The notes: generated by a model from the sequence alone, not told the origin. DNA of 64,000 nt from Nectonema munidae (GCA_030549495.1 JAUIRK010001041.1:1612001-1676000), one strand, 5' to 3'; numbered from the stretch's first letter, positions 38,301 to 48,610 are shown. Numbers and translations are program-made.

Positions 38301-41300
38301 CCTTTGCGCATTTCTAAAATAGTTGGGCGCCAGACGAAGCGCAATAATATTCCAGCAGCCTCTTCATTGGAGTATTATCGCCGTTCCATTTATCTGTTTT
38401 CTTTAATGGCATAATTTCTCAAATGGATGACCGTTTCGGAAACCACCATGCTACTGTTTCTCTCTTTTGTGGTTACTACCGCAATTTCCCAGAAAATTGA
38501 ATTTTAATGCTGTTAAACAAGGTATCATGTAGTATTGTGAAATGATAAATGGCTGCTTGGATGAAATAGAACTGGAAATGGAAACGTGGAGGACTTTTTG
38601 CAAATCAACTCCTGATTTTCCACATTACTACATCTCAGCTTGATGTATCGTTTTATCCTAACATCCATGTACTTTTAACTATCTTTGCCACTTTGCCAGT
38701 CTCTTCAGCTACTGCTGAGGGTACATTTTCAGAGTCATATCTTCGCTCCTCTATAGAAGATCGTCTCAATGGGCTTGCACTAGCCTACATTCATCTGATG
38801 TTGACTGCTCAGAGATTTTGGAAAAAATCGTTAAATTATGTTTGCTCTTCAGCAGAGAAAAATGCACATGGAAAATCTAACTATCTTTAACTCTGCTACT
38901 TTTACCAATCAGAATCTTTTTTAGTTCTTTAATAAATTGAAATTTTGCATGAATATTGCACATATTATAATTAAATATATTTTATGCAAATATCTTTATG
39001 AATTATACAGTAATGAACTTTAAAAAGCGCAATCAATCACAAAGTTGACATTGAACTATCAATTCTACAGTAATGAACTAATATTTACTTTGAAATGTCC
39101 CCCCCCCCCCATCCCCCTCCCACTGCCTATAACCAATTGCTGGATCTGTCACTGTTGATATTCATTTATTTAGAAACTTTTATGCTTGTATTAAATTTTT
39201 TATTAGAAATGTATTTCTTTATTCCTTAATCTCAACTTTTATAAAAATTCCGTAAAGATCATTTTATATATATAATAGATTTTTTTAGATCCGAAGCTCA
39301 ATTATTTTACGTTTATTTGTCTTGTGCTCAATTCTCGAAGCGCAATAGCTTATATATATAAACATTTACAATAAATAAAAAATAACTTAACTATCATTTG
39401 CATTTAGTAACCCTATTTTCCTTAACCCATTTGATCGTATCGTCAATTTCAACTAACGCAGACGCTATATTGATTTCTATAACGGTTTTTTTTGAGATAA
39501 AGGAGACTATATTAATTAATTAATTTTGTATATAAGTAGGCAAAAATTAAAGATCCCATGTATCCTATATCTAGTACTATGGACATAAAAAGATGCTACT
39601 TTTATATCCTATTTCTCAATGTTTCTTTTTTTCTGGAAGGAGATCGGTTAACACTCTTTTCTGATAAAAACATCTTATTTGATTTGCTTTTTGTATATAA
39701 TTAACACTTTAACGACCAGATTACCACCAGTGATTCAAGAAATGAAAATCCATATAAGATTCTATTGAAAGAGAAAGAAGACGATTAGTCTTGAAAATTA
39801 TCGTCCTGAAAGGATTTAGTATCAAACGACATATCTCATATTGATATATATTTCATCATATAATAAGATATTCACTATTACCTCACGTGTTTAATGTTTT
39901 AACAAGTGTAATATCATTTATTATATTTTTAATTTGCATGAAGCTTAAAATCCCATTTTTCTACTCTCTTTTTTTATTCTTTTAAGATAAAGCTGATGCA
40001 CTATGCTAAAGAATTCAATGTTCCAAGTGAGAGATGCAAGGAACATGAGGTGTGTAGTTCTTTTGGAAAAACTAACAAAAACTGCAGTGGAGATTATCTA
40101 ACAGTTTACGATGGAGTAAACACCCTCGCTCCTGCAATAGCTACGTTTTGTGGAACAGGAAAATTTCCTACGGTCAAATCTTCAGCAAATTCCTTACACA
40201 TTCAATTGTTGAGTTCAAGTGTAAGCACTCTAAAAGCATCAAATTTTTACTTCATCTCAAAGATTCAAAAGAACAAGTTTAGCAAATCTTTCATCAATGG
40301 AACACAAAGTGGAAATGCATTTGAGTTCAGAATTACGAGTTTAAAGCACAAGCGAGGTCTTGTCAAAAGTATGAATCACTGGTACAAAGCTAATACATCG
40401 TATAGAGTTCTCTTTAGTGGCGGCAGTAAAGAAATTCTTTGGTTAAGATTTAAGCAATTCCACGACCAGACTTTGTGCAAAAGTTGTCTCTTCATCTTCG
40501 ATTCTCATGACGAAAACTCAACTGACAGAAAAATCAGTCACCTATGCGGTTCAATCACGCCGTTGCAAAAAGGCTATTTAACAACGGGTAGTTCCGCCAT
40601 GCTACTCTTCAATACCAGCGTGAACTCACTATCCGGAAGAGAATTTTCGTTTAGAATAATCTTTGAATTCATCAACACTTGGACATATGGGATTCCAGTT
40701 CCAAAGAGTGTGTGCAATGAGGATTTCAATCCAAATTACAGGAAAAAAGGGCTAGTATCATCTCCATCCAACGCGTTGTTCTACGGCCTTTCTGGAAACA
40801 AAAAACTGCGCTGCGTCTACACCTTTACTGGAATCAAAAAGCAGAGAATATTCTTCAATGTGAAGAAAGTGCAGCTAATTTCATCCACCACGAACCACTG
40901 TGATTGTAGAAGAGCCAAGCGCAACAAAATCGTTCTACGCGAAATATTTTCCAATTTTTCAAGCAAACTTTTGGATTGTTTCTGCAAAAATGATTTCAAT
41001 GATAAAAAAGTCTACTTCACTTCAGGGCGAAAAGCGAAAATTGTTTTTGATCTTCAAAAAATTTATGCCAATCAAGGCCCTGATGACTTCAACTTTTTGA
41101 TGTCGTACGAATTTGTTGACTATGAGTGTGAAAATGAGGTCATGAGAGAGAAGGAAGGCTTCATAAATTCTCCAGAGTATCCAAAAAAATTTAGATCTCC
41201 TATCAACTGTTTGTGGCATATCAAAGTGGGCGATGAGAAGTTTGTTTTCTTGCAAATGAAGGAGTTGGTTTTTGAGGGAAGTTGTGAGGAGGATAGACTG

Positions 41301-41789
41301 AACATCATTTTCATCGATGACCAAAACAAAACATTCATACATGAAACACTGTGCAAGGGAAAATACGTGGACAAAGTGTTCAGCAGGGGCTGGCAAGAGT
41401 CACGCTATTACCCCAATTCCAATGAAATCTTCATTGAGCTGGTTTCGGCCAATCCCAACGGCAAAGTTAGCATACACTACGGCGAAATCAGTAAAAAATA
41501 TTTGATTGTTGATGGCGTCTACAAACTAACTCGTGATTGTGAATTTTTATGCTCAGACAAGATTACGTGCATCTCAAAAAAGTTGATCTGTTCCGGCCAC
41601 ATAAACTGTCCTGCTTCTACAAAACATAGCTTCGTTAGCGATGAACACTTGCTCGAATGCAATAGAGAGGGCACAAATGTGGCAAAGTTGGTTTTAACGA
41701 TAATGGCCATCATTGTCTTTTCCCTAGCTCTGTTCCTTCTCTTCTTACTATACAAAAGTTTGAAGCAGAGAAAGAGCGAAAAATTATGA
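29372..41789 (+). CDS. Type I membrane protein with LDLa and CUB domains (Culd/LEV-10/LRP-like)
   Basis: Four exons with matching phases: 29372-29639, 33963-34308, 34367-34586 and 39987-41789 (stop TGA), 878 residues. A short hydrophobic start (five Met, then LLFIFC) is the probable signal peptide. Residues about 50-85 form a canonical LDLa module ([27 protein letters not shown]). CUB-type modules follow: about 90-210; 240-375 ([26 protein letters not shown]); two degenerate ones around 390-660; 665-785 ([19 protein letters not shown]). A degenerate LDLa ([18 protein letters not shown]) precedes a transmembrane helix ([19 protein letters not shown]) and a short basic tail. Proteins of this layout (Drosophila Culd, C. 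elegans LEV-10, vertebrate LRP-type) act in receptor trafficking or clustering; that role is inferred. Intron 1 holds a SINE and a LINE, intron 3 a hAT. The first exon is joined on phase and domain logic; an intervening exon in intron 1 is possible. Confidence 0.85.
30283..30440 (-). mobile_element. tRNA-derived SINE, copy 2
   Basis: Read on the minus strand: GGGGGCGTGAGTAAGGTTGG, TTAGATACTGGGTTTCGATA, B box GGGTTCGATCC, then CATAGTTCGATACAAGC and CCTTCTCGATGAAAAC, ending CACGGTACCTTTACCG. The blocks and spacing match the copy at 20340-20515. This copy keeps the better tRNA-like head. It lies antisense in intron 1 of the CUB/LDLa gene. Confidence 0.85.
31480..32330 (+). mobile_element. LINE 3' end, reverse-transcriptase C-terminal part
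   Basis: Frames give [50 protein letters not shown] and [19 protein letters not shown]. These follow the conserved C-terminal part of CR1/Jockey-like reverse transcriptases (FLGVIID..LTW..H, L.PHL.Y....WG, QKKAIRII, L.IL.L..I..L). Stops and frame changes near 31590 and 31670 show it is dead. After the coding end, a short 3' UTR leads to TATGAAATAAA and a TTC-type microsatellite tail near 32281-32305, as in LINEs that end in simple repeats. The 5' part of the element is missing. It lies sense in intron 1 of the CUB/LDLa gene. Confidence 0.85.
32331..33962. other. Rest of intron 1 of the CUB/LDLa gene
   Basis: AT-rich intron with no recognised element. Short minus-strand open frames at 32651-32851 and 33142-33333 show no domain. 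Around 33176-33200 GTCCGAATGGGATCCGG is locally GC-richer, with no matching partner seen. Confidence 0.35.
34587..35751. other. Intron 3 of the CUB/LDLa gene, left of the hAT
   Basis: AT-rich with long T runs. At 35318-35345, TACTCTCGTTTACTCGAAGC resembles the end of a Tigger-type element; similar words (CTCGAAGCGCAAT) occur at 39330-39345 on the far side of the hAT. The hAT may therefore have landed in an older Tigger-like repeat, but the two pieces are too short to be sure. Confidence 0.3.
35752..39154 (+). mobile_element. hAT element (ZMYM1/DUF4371 type), broken, in intron 3 of the CUB gene
   Basis: Ends are CAGTGGCGGAT at 35752 and the complement of CAGTGACAGATCCAG ending at 39154, each followed by GC-rich runs. 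Flanks AAGATATT and TTGATATT agree at six of eight bases, suggesting an aged target duplication. The interior holds scattered transposase blocks: [14 protein letters not shown] near 37330, [20 protein letters not shown] near 37540, [15 protein letters not shown] near 37770, and the C-terminal dimerisation motif [31 protein letters not shown] at 38700-38810. At least three frame changes separate them. The N-terminal part is poorly preserved. Termini match the MITE at 12121-12398. Confidence 0.88.
39155..39986. other. Intron 3 of the CUB/LDLa gene, right of the hAT
   Basis: AT-rich intron up to the acceptor TTTTAAG before exon 39987. A single piggyBac-like end (TTAACCCATTT at about 39422, with ACGCAGACG just inside) is related to the MITE at 12828 but has no partner. 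Nothing else was recognised. Confidence 0.35.
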
Positions 41790-41875
41790 AAGAAGAAAAT
41801 TTCACTTGCCCAAACTACGAGTGATTTTGAAAAGTCAGTCCAACATTTTTATGAAAAAGGCTTGGTTTTTATGCA

Positions 41876-41881
41876 AATAAA
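41876..41881 (+). promoter_or_regulatory. Poly(A) signal of the CUB/LDLa gene
   Basis: AATAAA about 87 bases after the TGA at 41787-41789, followed by A/T-rich sequence; it is the first canonical hexamer downstream of the gene. Confidence 0.6.
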
Positions 41882-41889
41882 AATTTATT

Positions 41890-43189
41890 TATTTCATCTC
41901 ACCATACTCATCTTTCAAACTTAGTAAAGTTTGCTCATTCATTAGTGGAATTTTGGACAAGAGTCTTTACAAATTTAGTTAGTATGTCTAATCAATTTTT
42001 CTACCAATTTAATTAGTTTGTCACACTTGAGCATTAGGAAACCATACTGATTCATTTGTTAAAATTTGGACAAGAGCGTTTACCATTTTATTAGTGGCTC
42101 AAACTATTTTTTTCTCAGTGAATTTATTCTTTACTTTTTGGCTCTATCAAGTTCTCGAATGACTTGGTTAATTTTAATCTACTATTAATAGTATCAGTCG
42201 ATATATTCAAGTTCTATTTTGCTTTGATAAATTCAGTTATTTCTTCCAAAGTTTTCTGAGAATCATTTGAAGTAAGTCCTTCAATAAATTTTACATCTCT
42301 AAATTTTTGGTTTTCAGCTTTACTTGTTTTATAACTGAACAATGCACTTTTCGCAGAATTATAATCCAAATTTGTTTTGTTTCTGTTCACGAATCCTATT
42401 TCCATCTGTTATGGTTTCAATAAACTGATGGCTTATGAATATTTGCTACAAGTTTATGAATAGTATTAGGAGATGATTTTAGTTCTTGATGAATTTGATT
42501 ATATTAACCACATAACCACCGAAATAAAGCAGACCAATATATGTTTGTATAAAGTGGACAATAATAATAGGCAACGTTGTTCGTTATCCGACTTTTATTT
42601 ATTAAAATAAATGAAAATGTTTTAAAAGGAAATAAATATAAAAAAAATATTTAATTTTTTAAAAGAAAAATTATAATAGAAAAAAATTTTAGAAAACATT
42701 ATAAGAAAAAAAGCTAAATTTTTGAAAGTAAGGTAAAAAATTTTAAAAGGGTGCAAGGGAATTTCAAAAAACTTACAAAATTTTTATTTGAGTTTCAAAA
42801 GTGTGTAAATGAATTGCAAAAGGGTGTATCGAAACTAAAAGTTATAAGAGAATTGTTGAAAATGAATCCATTTTGTGTCATTCATTTTACTAGTCAAAAC
42901 TTACTTATAACCTATCGTTGATTAAATCCTTCGATAATTTGCTAAGTTAAAACCACATAAAATAGGCACAATTTTTGTCCAATGAGATGAAAGAGTTTGG
43001 TTCCTCCTATTTAGATAAATAATATAAATCGTTTCAATGCTATTTTTTGCGTAACGCCAAGCAAAGCTCTTGAAAGATACTGCGTAGCGGCATAGCTATG
43101 AACATTGCGGGCAATAAACGAATAAAAAACGGAAACTGAAGTTTCTAATGCAACATATAGTGATTGTATAGGATGTGTCCGTCAAGGTT
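41890..43189. other. Intergenic; one small unrecognised open frame
   Basis: Between the CUB gene and the receptor gene. On the minus strand, 42214-42405 is open for 63 codons (MEIGFVNRNKTNLDYNSAKS to TLEEITEFIKAK). Its composition is plausible for a protein and an acceptor-like ACCATAACAG precedes the ATG, but there is no recognised domain. The rest is AT-rich and featureless. Confidence 0.25.
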
Positions 43190-43235
43190 TGCTTGCCAAA
43201 ATGAAGCGTTCAAAGCAATTTCAGTTTGGCAAGCA
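43190..43235. repeat. Hairpin-forming inverted repeat
   Basis: TGCTTGCCAAA (43190-43200) pairs perfectly with TTTGGCAAGCA (43225-43235) across a 24-base loop, 228 bases upstream of the receptor start codon. It may be part of an old element or a structural feature. No target duplication was seen. Confidence 0.6.
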
Positions 43236-43462
43236 TCCAATAATCTATCCTTCACGTAAATGCTTCATTACAAAAGTGAAGAATATTATGCCTCTTGGTA
43301 AATTTGACGGCACACATCTCATAAATCATTTATGAAGGCTTTTAAGTAGAGAAATTAATCGAATTTTCAATACATGAATTTAGGTAGCCTATTTTTATAC
43401 CTCAAAGCACTTCTTCAAAAATTCTACCACACTAAGTAAAGCTTTTGTAAAAAGAAAACTAC

Positions 43463-44401
43463 ATGGCAAATTTACATTCCATAATGCTTTCATATGATTT
43501 GTCAATATTTTTAGCATCTTTGATCGCAAACATCCTACTACTAGCTCTGTTCTGTTCTTGCAAATCCCTTCATATGCCGAGAAACGTCTACATATTTTCG
43601 ATAACTATTTGTGATATACTTTCCTCTTCCTTCAGCACTTATATTAATTTAGCGAGCAGCATTGATCAAGATTTCTCTTTTCCCAACGGTTCCTGCACAC
43701 TCTTTCTTGTCCTCATTTATTTTTGCAATTTTTTCCTTGACTTAACCATTTTGACATTGAACTTTTCACTTTACGCCATGTACGTGAAGCCAGTGTATTA
43801 CATGCGACTGAATACATGGAAAATAGTTACTTTGGTCCAGTTATTCAACTTGTTAATAGCAAGTGCACTGACAATGACCGGCATAATAAAGGAGAGAGAT
43901 TGGAGAAGTTCTCCCACTTCCAAAGAAGACTGCTTTCAGAAAATTGTCATTTCTATGCAAACGGTTTATGTTGACGCTTATCATTTTGGGATCATAATTT
44001 TAGTCTCTATAAGCGGAATCATGATCCTTTACCAGCATCAAAAATATCACAAAAAGTTTGTTCGTTCCATCTCACGCGTCACTTCAATTAGGAGAAGGGA
44101 AAAGCACTTGATTCTACTCACCGTGTGCTTGACATGCTTGAATTATGTCATTTTCAATTTGCCAGTAGCGATATTCAACGTTATCGCTTCATTTAAAAAC
44201 CTGAAAGTTTTCTTGATAGTGTACAGCTACTCCCAAATAACTTCTCTCACATTTCCTATAATATTTGGCTTTCTCAATATCAAAGTAATGAACGAAGTGA
44301 AAAAAATACTTATTTATTTGCGCCTAAAAATACTACACATTGGAAGTGTTTTCTTCCAAAAGATAAATCCCGCAAGAAGGAATGATGATCCTAGATTTTA
44401 A
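43463..44401 (+). CDS. Rhodopsin-like seven-transmembrane receptor, single exon
   Basis: 312 residues with seven hydrophobic helices at about 11-33, 42-65, 79-108, 120-142, 168-190, 215-243 and 248-272. Class A marks are present: Asn23 in helix 1 (IANILLL), Asp51 in helix 2 (ITICDILSS), and a Cys78-Cys147 pair suited to the extracellular disulphide. Several core motifs are altered. The DRY position before KPVYYM reads SLY, so the arginine that normally couples to G proteins is absent; helix 6 has FNLP instead of CWLP; helix 7 has FPIIF instead of NPIIY, followed by an amphipathic basic tail. The ATG at 43463 gives a short N-terminus without glycosylation sites before helix 1. The ligand is unknown; an orphan or chemoreceptor-like receptor is possible. 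The reading frame is intact, so it is probably functional, but no expression evidence is available. Confidence 0.8.
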   Translation: MANLHSIMLSYDLSIFLASLIANILLLALFCSCKSLHMPRNVYIFSITICDILSSSFSTYINLASSIDQDFSFPNGSCTLFLVLIYFCNFFLDLTILTLNFSLYAMYVKPVYYMRLNTWKIVTLVQLFNLLIASALTMTGIIKERDWRSSPTSKEDCFQKIVISMQTVYVDAYHFGIIILVSISGIMILYQHQKYHKKFVRSISRVTSIRRREKHLILLTVCLTCLNYVIFNLPVAIFNVIASFKNLKVFLIVYSYSQITSLTFPIIFGFLNIKVMNEVKKILIYLRLKILHIGSVFFQKINPARRNDDPRF

Positions 44402-46470
44402 TGAGAGCATTCCTTGTGTTATCTTATTCCTCAAACTTTAAATTTTACTCTCATTTTCTTTTTTATAAATCACTGCATTTTTAAAAAGTATCAACAGGTG
44501 GATCACATGCCACTTTTTCTCAAAATGTGTATATAAATTTGTAAATAGTACTTTTTTTTTTAATTTTTAAAATAATATCTCAGTGTCTACCAAACTGTAT
44601 GCAGTGGCATAATGGTGCCAGTAAGAAACCTCTGGTGTTGAACAAAAATATTTATGGAAAGATAAAAATATGATAAAAGCATATTGAATGTAATTCACTT
44701 TATATCTTCTTTTGGATTGTGTTGATTTCTTATTTTGCTTAATATTCTTAACAAAGTGGAACTGCGGTTTTGTAGAACCCCATTCAATTTCAAATTGGCA
44801 AACTAAAAATTAATTTTAAAAAAATTATAACTGAATTAACTTTATGTCATTTCAAATAGGCAACATTTATAAATGCTTATGAACAATTTGCTTAAGTATA
44901 GCTATTTAGTTAGTTAATTTTATATTTATATTTGTATTTGCACTTTCAAATTGGAGTAAAAGGCAGCATACACAATGAAATTGGACAAAAACTAAAAGGA
45001 AAGTTTTGAACATCCCTTCAAATTATTTATACTTGAAAAAGGTATTTGATGAAATAGGTCTGTCAGATGATTTACTCAGACAATATCAGCACAAATATAC
45101 GTTTGAAAAAATGTAAGACTTTACATTTCCTTATAAAATAAGTAATGTGCAAAATATATATCAGAGTAAAAGACAAATTTTTAAAATAGAAACAGTCATA
45201 ATAATTGCGAGCTATATTTTATAAATCTCCTTTTAAAATTATGAAATACGTCAAAGAAAAGTCGCCTTCTCGATAATCGCGGAAAACATGGATTCAAAGC
45301 AACAGCCCAATCATAAAAGTATTGTTCATTATTTTGTTTAAATGACTTTCTTCATTAATTTATTTTGTTAATGGCAAATTGATAACTTCGTTTATCAGCA
45401 TATGTTATATATTAGCCTTCGTTTACTTTTTGGTTAGTCCGTTAAATTTGAGTAAATTAATTTGATTTAACCAAAAATTTTAAGCAACGGTTCGCAAACT
45501 AATATTATAATTTTTTACACATCCACATATGGTGGCGTACGCTTCCCACAAAAAGAACTACACATACACCAACTCGTGACGTAGCATGCATTTTTCTCTC
45601 TTTTTTATGAAGGCATAGAAGCGTTTCTCTGTATTGTTGCATATGCATGCTGACTATCACAGAAAATGAATTTATGCCAAACTTAATATATTTTTTACTT
45701 TGATCTACTATATAATCGCTAGAAACAGTGCTTAAAAACTGGAGTTGGTTGGTAGACAATTTCTTAATATTGTAAAAAAAATTTGAGTTAAAAGAAATAT
45801 TTACTCTAAAAAGTAATTGAAAGAAACCATTTTTAGTATTTAGTGATGAAATTGTATTCTTCACTTTTCCTACGACAAACACCGAAAAATGAATTAGCCT
45901 GGAGCAACGTAAAGAGGCCTAACAAATCCAAACCTGCAAATCCTGTTGACCCTTTGTAACATTACAGTACAAGAAGAGGAGGAGGTTCATTTTTTACAAG
46001 CGTGAAATAGCATATGCCAAATTTTAAGAAAGAAGTATTCACACGTAAAAAAGTTTTCTAAAAAATAGTTTACTTTTTCACTCAAATAAACTGGCACAGT
46101 TTTCCTAAAAAAAACTCAAACCGATGAAACAGAATTTGTGAAACGGTATTCGTAGGATGAATACAAGATCGCTGGGCTCTTGGACCGCTTATTATTTGCC
46201 AATCAAAACAATTGTAAGGAATTTTTAATAACCTGAATAACATTTTCCAGGCACAGATACAAATTATATACAGTATATAGATATCGCCTTACAGCATATC
46301 TTTTTATTATAAAGAAAATTCCTGCCGTATAAAGACGAGATTTTAAATTATCCCTTCAAAAGCATAGAAAATTTCCTCCAAACACCTGTTATAACAAAAT
46401 TCTAATTATTGTAAAAATGATTTTAAATAAGTAAAATTTGTTTACCAATTTGTAGGGTAAAAAATAACAT
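44402..46470. other. Intergenic, mostly featureless
   Basis: AT-rich DNA. CAGTGGCATAATGGTGCCAG at about 44604 resembles a hAT left end. The 125-codon minus-strand open frame at 45505-45882 has no domain and biased composition and is probably chance. The remainder was not recognised, though the section after 46080 may be decayed interior of the hAT that ends at 47027. Confidence 0.3.
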
Positions 46471-46474
46471 CACA

Positions 46475-47027
46475 AGCCTATATACCCTCTTTTAGCATAG
46501 AAAGCTATTAATCTTCGGATTCCCTTTGTTCCTACTTCTTATCTTTGTGAATAAGCATTTTCGGTACTATTACTTATCAAAACAAAAAATCTAAATCGAC
46601 TAAATGTGGAAGATGAGGAGAGGATTCATTTGCCAACAATATTCCACAAAGAACAACCTTCACATTATAATAATAATCCTTAACTACTATCATTGTTAAT
46701 TTTTCTAATATATTTTACCCTACAACATATATAGAAATATTTTGAAGTTAACTAAACTGAGTAAAACACTTAAAAAGAGGTCGTAGGAATTCAAAGCTAA
46801 GAAATGAACAAAATTAACAACAGGGAAAAAATATAGGGAATATGTCCTTTATAGTTGCTATACTTGGCCAGACTTCACATTTATGAGAAAATAATCGCAA
46901 AATTGGTTGATTAATTGTACTAAAAGTACACATAATGCCTACATTTGATGTGCATTTTAATAAGGGGTCCAAAATTTAAGAGGAATTTTTGAAGGGGTAC
47001 GTTATTTTAAAAGGTTAAGAACCAGTG
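46475..47027 (+). mobile_element. hAT transposase C-terminus (ZBED5-like) with right end
   Basis: In one frame with two stops: YPLLA, KAINLRIPFVPTSYLCE, AFSVLLLIKTKNLNRLNVED, ending PTIFHKEQPSH. This follows the ZBED5-type hAT C-terminus (YPLLSKKA, LLPFPTTYLCE, FSALTxIKTKxRNRLNVEDD, QAQPSH) closely. The non-coding 3' part runs to GGTTAAGAACCAGTG at 47027, a hAT-type terminus. The left part of the element could not be traced. Confidence 0.75.
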
Positions 47028-47048
47028 CTCTAGCTATATAGTCTAGAC

Positions 47049-47594
47049 CAGTGGTTCCCAACCGGGGGTTCATGGGAGAATTTCTAGGGGTCCATAGAAA
47101 TTCTATTTCAAACTATTATTTATTTATTTTAAAAATGAAAAAAGAAGGGGAGCAAACCAATTAGGTTCTTGTCACACAAAAAAAAAAAAAACGAAAAAGA
47201 GTAAACAAAAAAAAAACTTATGCTGAATCTCCTTTAATATACTTCTATTTTCCAAATCTATATAAATATATATATTTAGAGTTTTTTTAAATAAATATTT
47301 TCTTCCCTTTTTTAAAGTTTCATATTTTGAATCTTTATATATCCTTTTTATTAGTTACAATATAGATGGGAAAATTTATATTTTAATTGGAAAAAAATTT
47401 TATTCACATTTTATGCCAGGCTTTACGATTTCTCTGATTTCATATGAATAAGCATACAATTTAATCAGATGACTAGAATCATTTTTGGCATAAAAATCTT
47501 TGATTAATTTTGTTGGCTCAAACTATTCAGTTGTAGGGGTCCACAGGTAAAAAAAAGTGACTGAAAAGGGGGGAAAAAAGGTTGGGAACCACTG
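47049..47594 (+). mobile_element. Complete hAT MITE with perfect 8-bp target duplication
   Basis: Begins CAGTGGTTCCCAACC and ends with the complement GGTTGGGAACCACTG. The flanking 8-mers are identical (GTCTAGAC at 47041-47048 and 47595-47602), the hAT hallmark. 546 bp, non-coding, with an A-rich insert near 47180-47215 not present in the truncated sister copy at 3670-4080. The identical duplication and close similarity of the copies suggest fairly recent movement. Confidence 0.95.
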
Positions 47595-47795
47595 GTCTAG
47601 ACTTTTCTAACATTTAAACTAAGAGACGATATAACGAATTTTGGTTACAATGAAATAAATGTAAATTTCATTCTTAGAAATTTGTTATACCCGGTTCATA
47701 CTGTATTCTAGGAAAGAATTTGCTTTGCATTCCTCTTTCTACTTTGTTTCCTCTTAAACCTATTATTCCTAGACTAAATTTATCTGCTCAAGTGC

Positions 47796-48360
47796 TAGGG
47801 GCGTAAAGTGCCCCACTCCTATTTTTCTCAGACATTAATAAGTTTTTAAAAATATTTTTAACTTTGCACACATATTTCAACTATGATGAATTGAGTTGTA
47901 ATGTCCATTTTTTTTAATCAAAATCAATCAAACCTGTCAAAAAATTGATTTATTTTTTACAGCTCATCTTGAAAAAAAAAATTTTTATTGAAATAATTAT
48001 ATAAAGTTTTTACACATATAAACCGATTTTCAAGTATGCTGAATTCAGTGGTGATATTCATTTTTTAATGAAAATCAATCAAACCTGTCAAAAAATTTAT
48101 TTATATATGACAGCTCATCTCAAAAAGTAACTTTTTATCTAAGTAATTATTTAAAGTTTTTTACACATATATACCCATTTTCAAGTATACTGAATTAGGT
48201 GGTGATATTTATTTTTTATGAAAATCAATCAAATCTCACAAAAAATAATTTAAATATGATAACCCATGTCAAAATTAAAATTTTTATTCTTATAAAAAGT
48301 TTTTTATACATATATTGGTCAAAAATTTAGATAGGAGTGGGGGGCTGTGCCACTTTTTCG
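47796..48360. mobile_element. Inverted-repeat element carrying a 150-bp tandem repeat
   Basis: CCCCACTCCTAT (47811-47822) and its exact complement ATAGGAGTGGGG (48331-48342) bound a core made of about three units of a roughly 150-bp tandem repeat. The unit start AATCAATCAAACCTGTCA occurs at 47922 and 48073, with a variant at 48223. The ends extend with weaker pairing (GCGTAAAGTG against the complement of GCTGTGCCACTTT). Non-coding. A similar end occurs alone at about 513-540. The superfamily is unknown. Confidence 0.75.
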
Positions 48361-48429
48361 ATTTTTTCTAATATTTTCTATCGTGAAAAGTTGTTATTTA
48401 AAAGTTTAAACTAACTTTTCCGTTTTTAT

Positions 48430-48610
48430 CAAAACATAAGTGGTTTAGTGGCTGTGAGGTTAAACGGTTAGAAGCGCTGCTATCGATATGAAGTTCCGGG
48501 TTTAAGCCTCGCTTCTACTAGATTATCCATAGCTCGATGTTAACTGCAAATTAGTACTTTTTTCGATGAAAATATCAAATCACCTTTAACCTTTATCATA
48601 AAGATTCAAA
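48430..48610 (+). mobile_element. Diverged tRNA-derived SINE
   Basis: The head GGTTTAGTGGCTGTGAGG has an A-box-like pattern. A weakened B box GGGTTTAAGCC follows, then CATAGCTCGATGTTAACTGC and TTTTTTCGATGAAAAT, and CCTTTAACC. The body blocks keep the order seen in the SINEs at 20340 and 30283, so this is an older member or a sister family with a different tRNA-like head. Confidence 0.6.

Noticed and set aside
45505-45882. 125-codon open frame on the minus strand
   Set aside because: Composition is biased, no domain or splice signals were seen, and long chance frames are common in this sequence.
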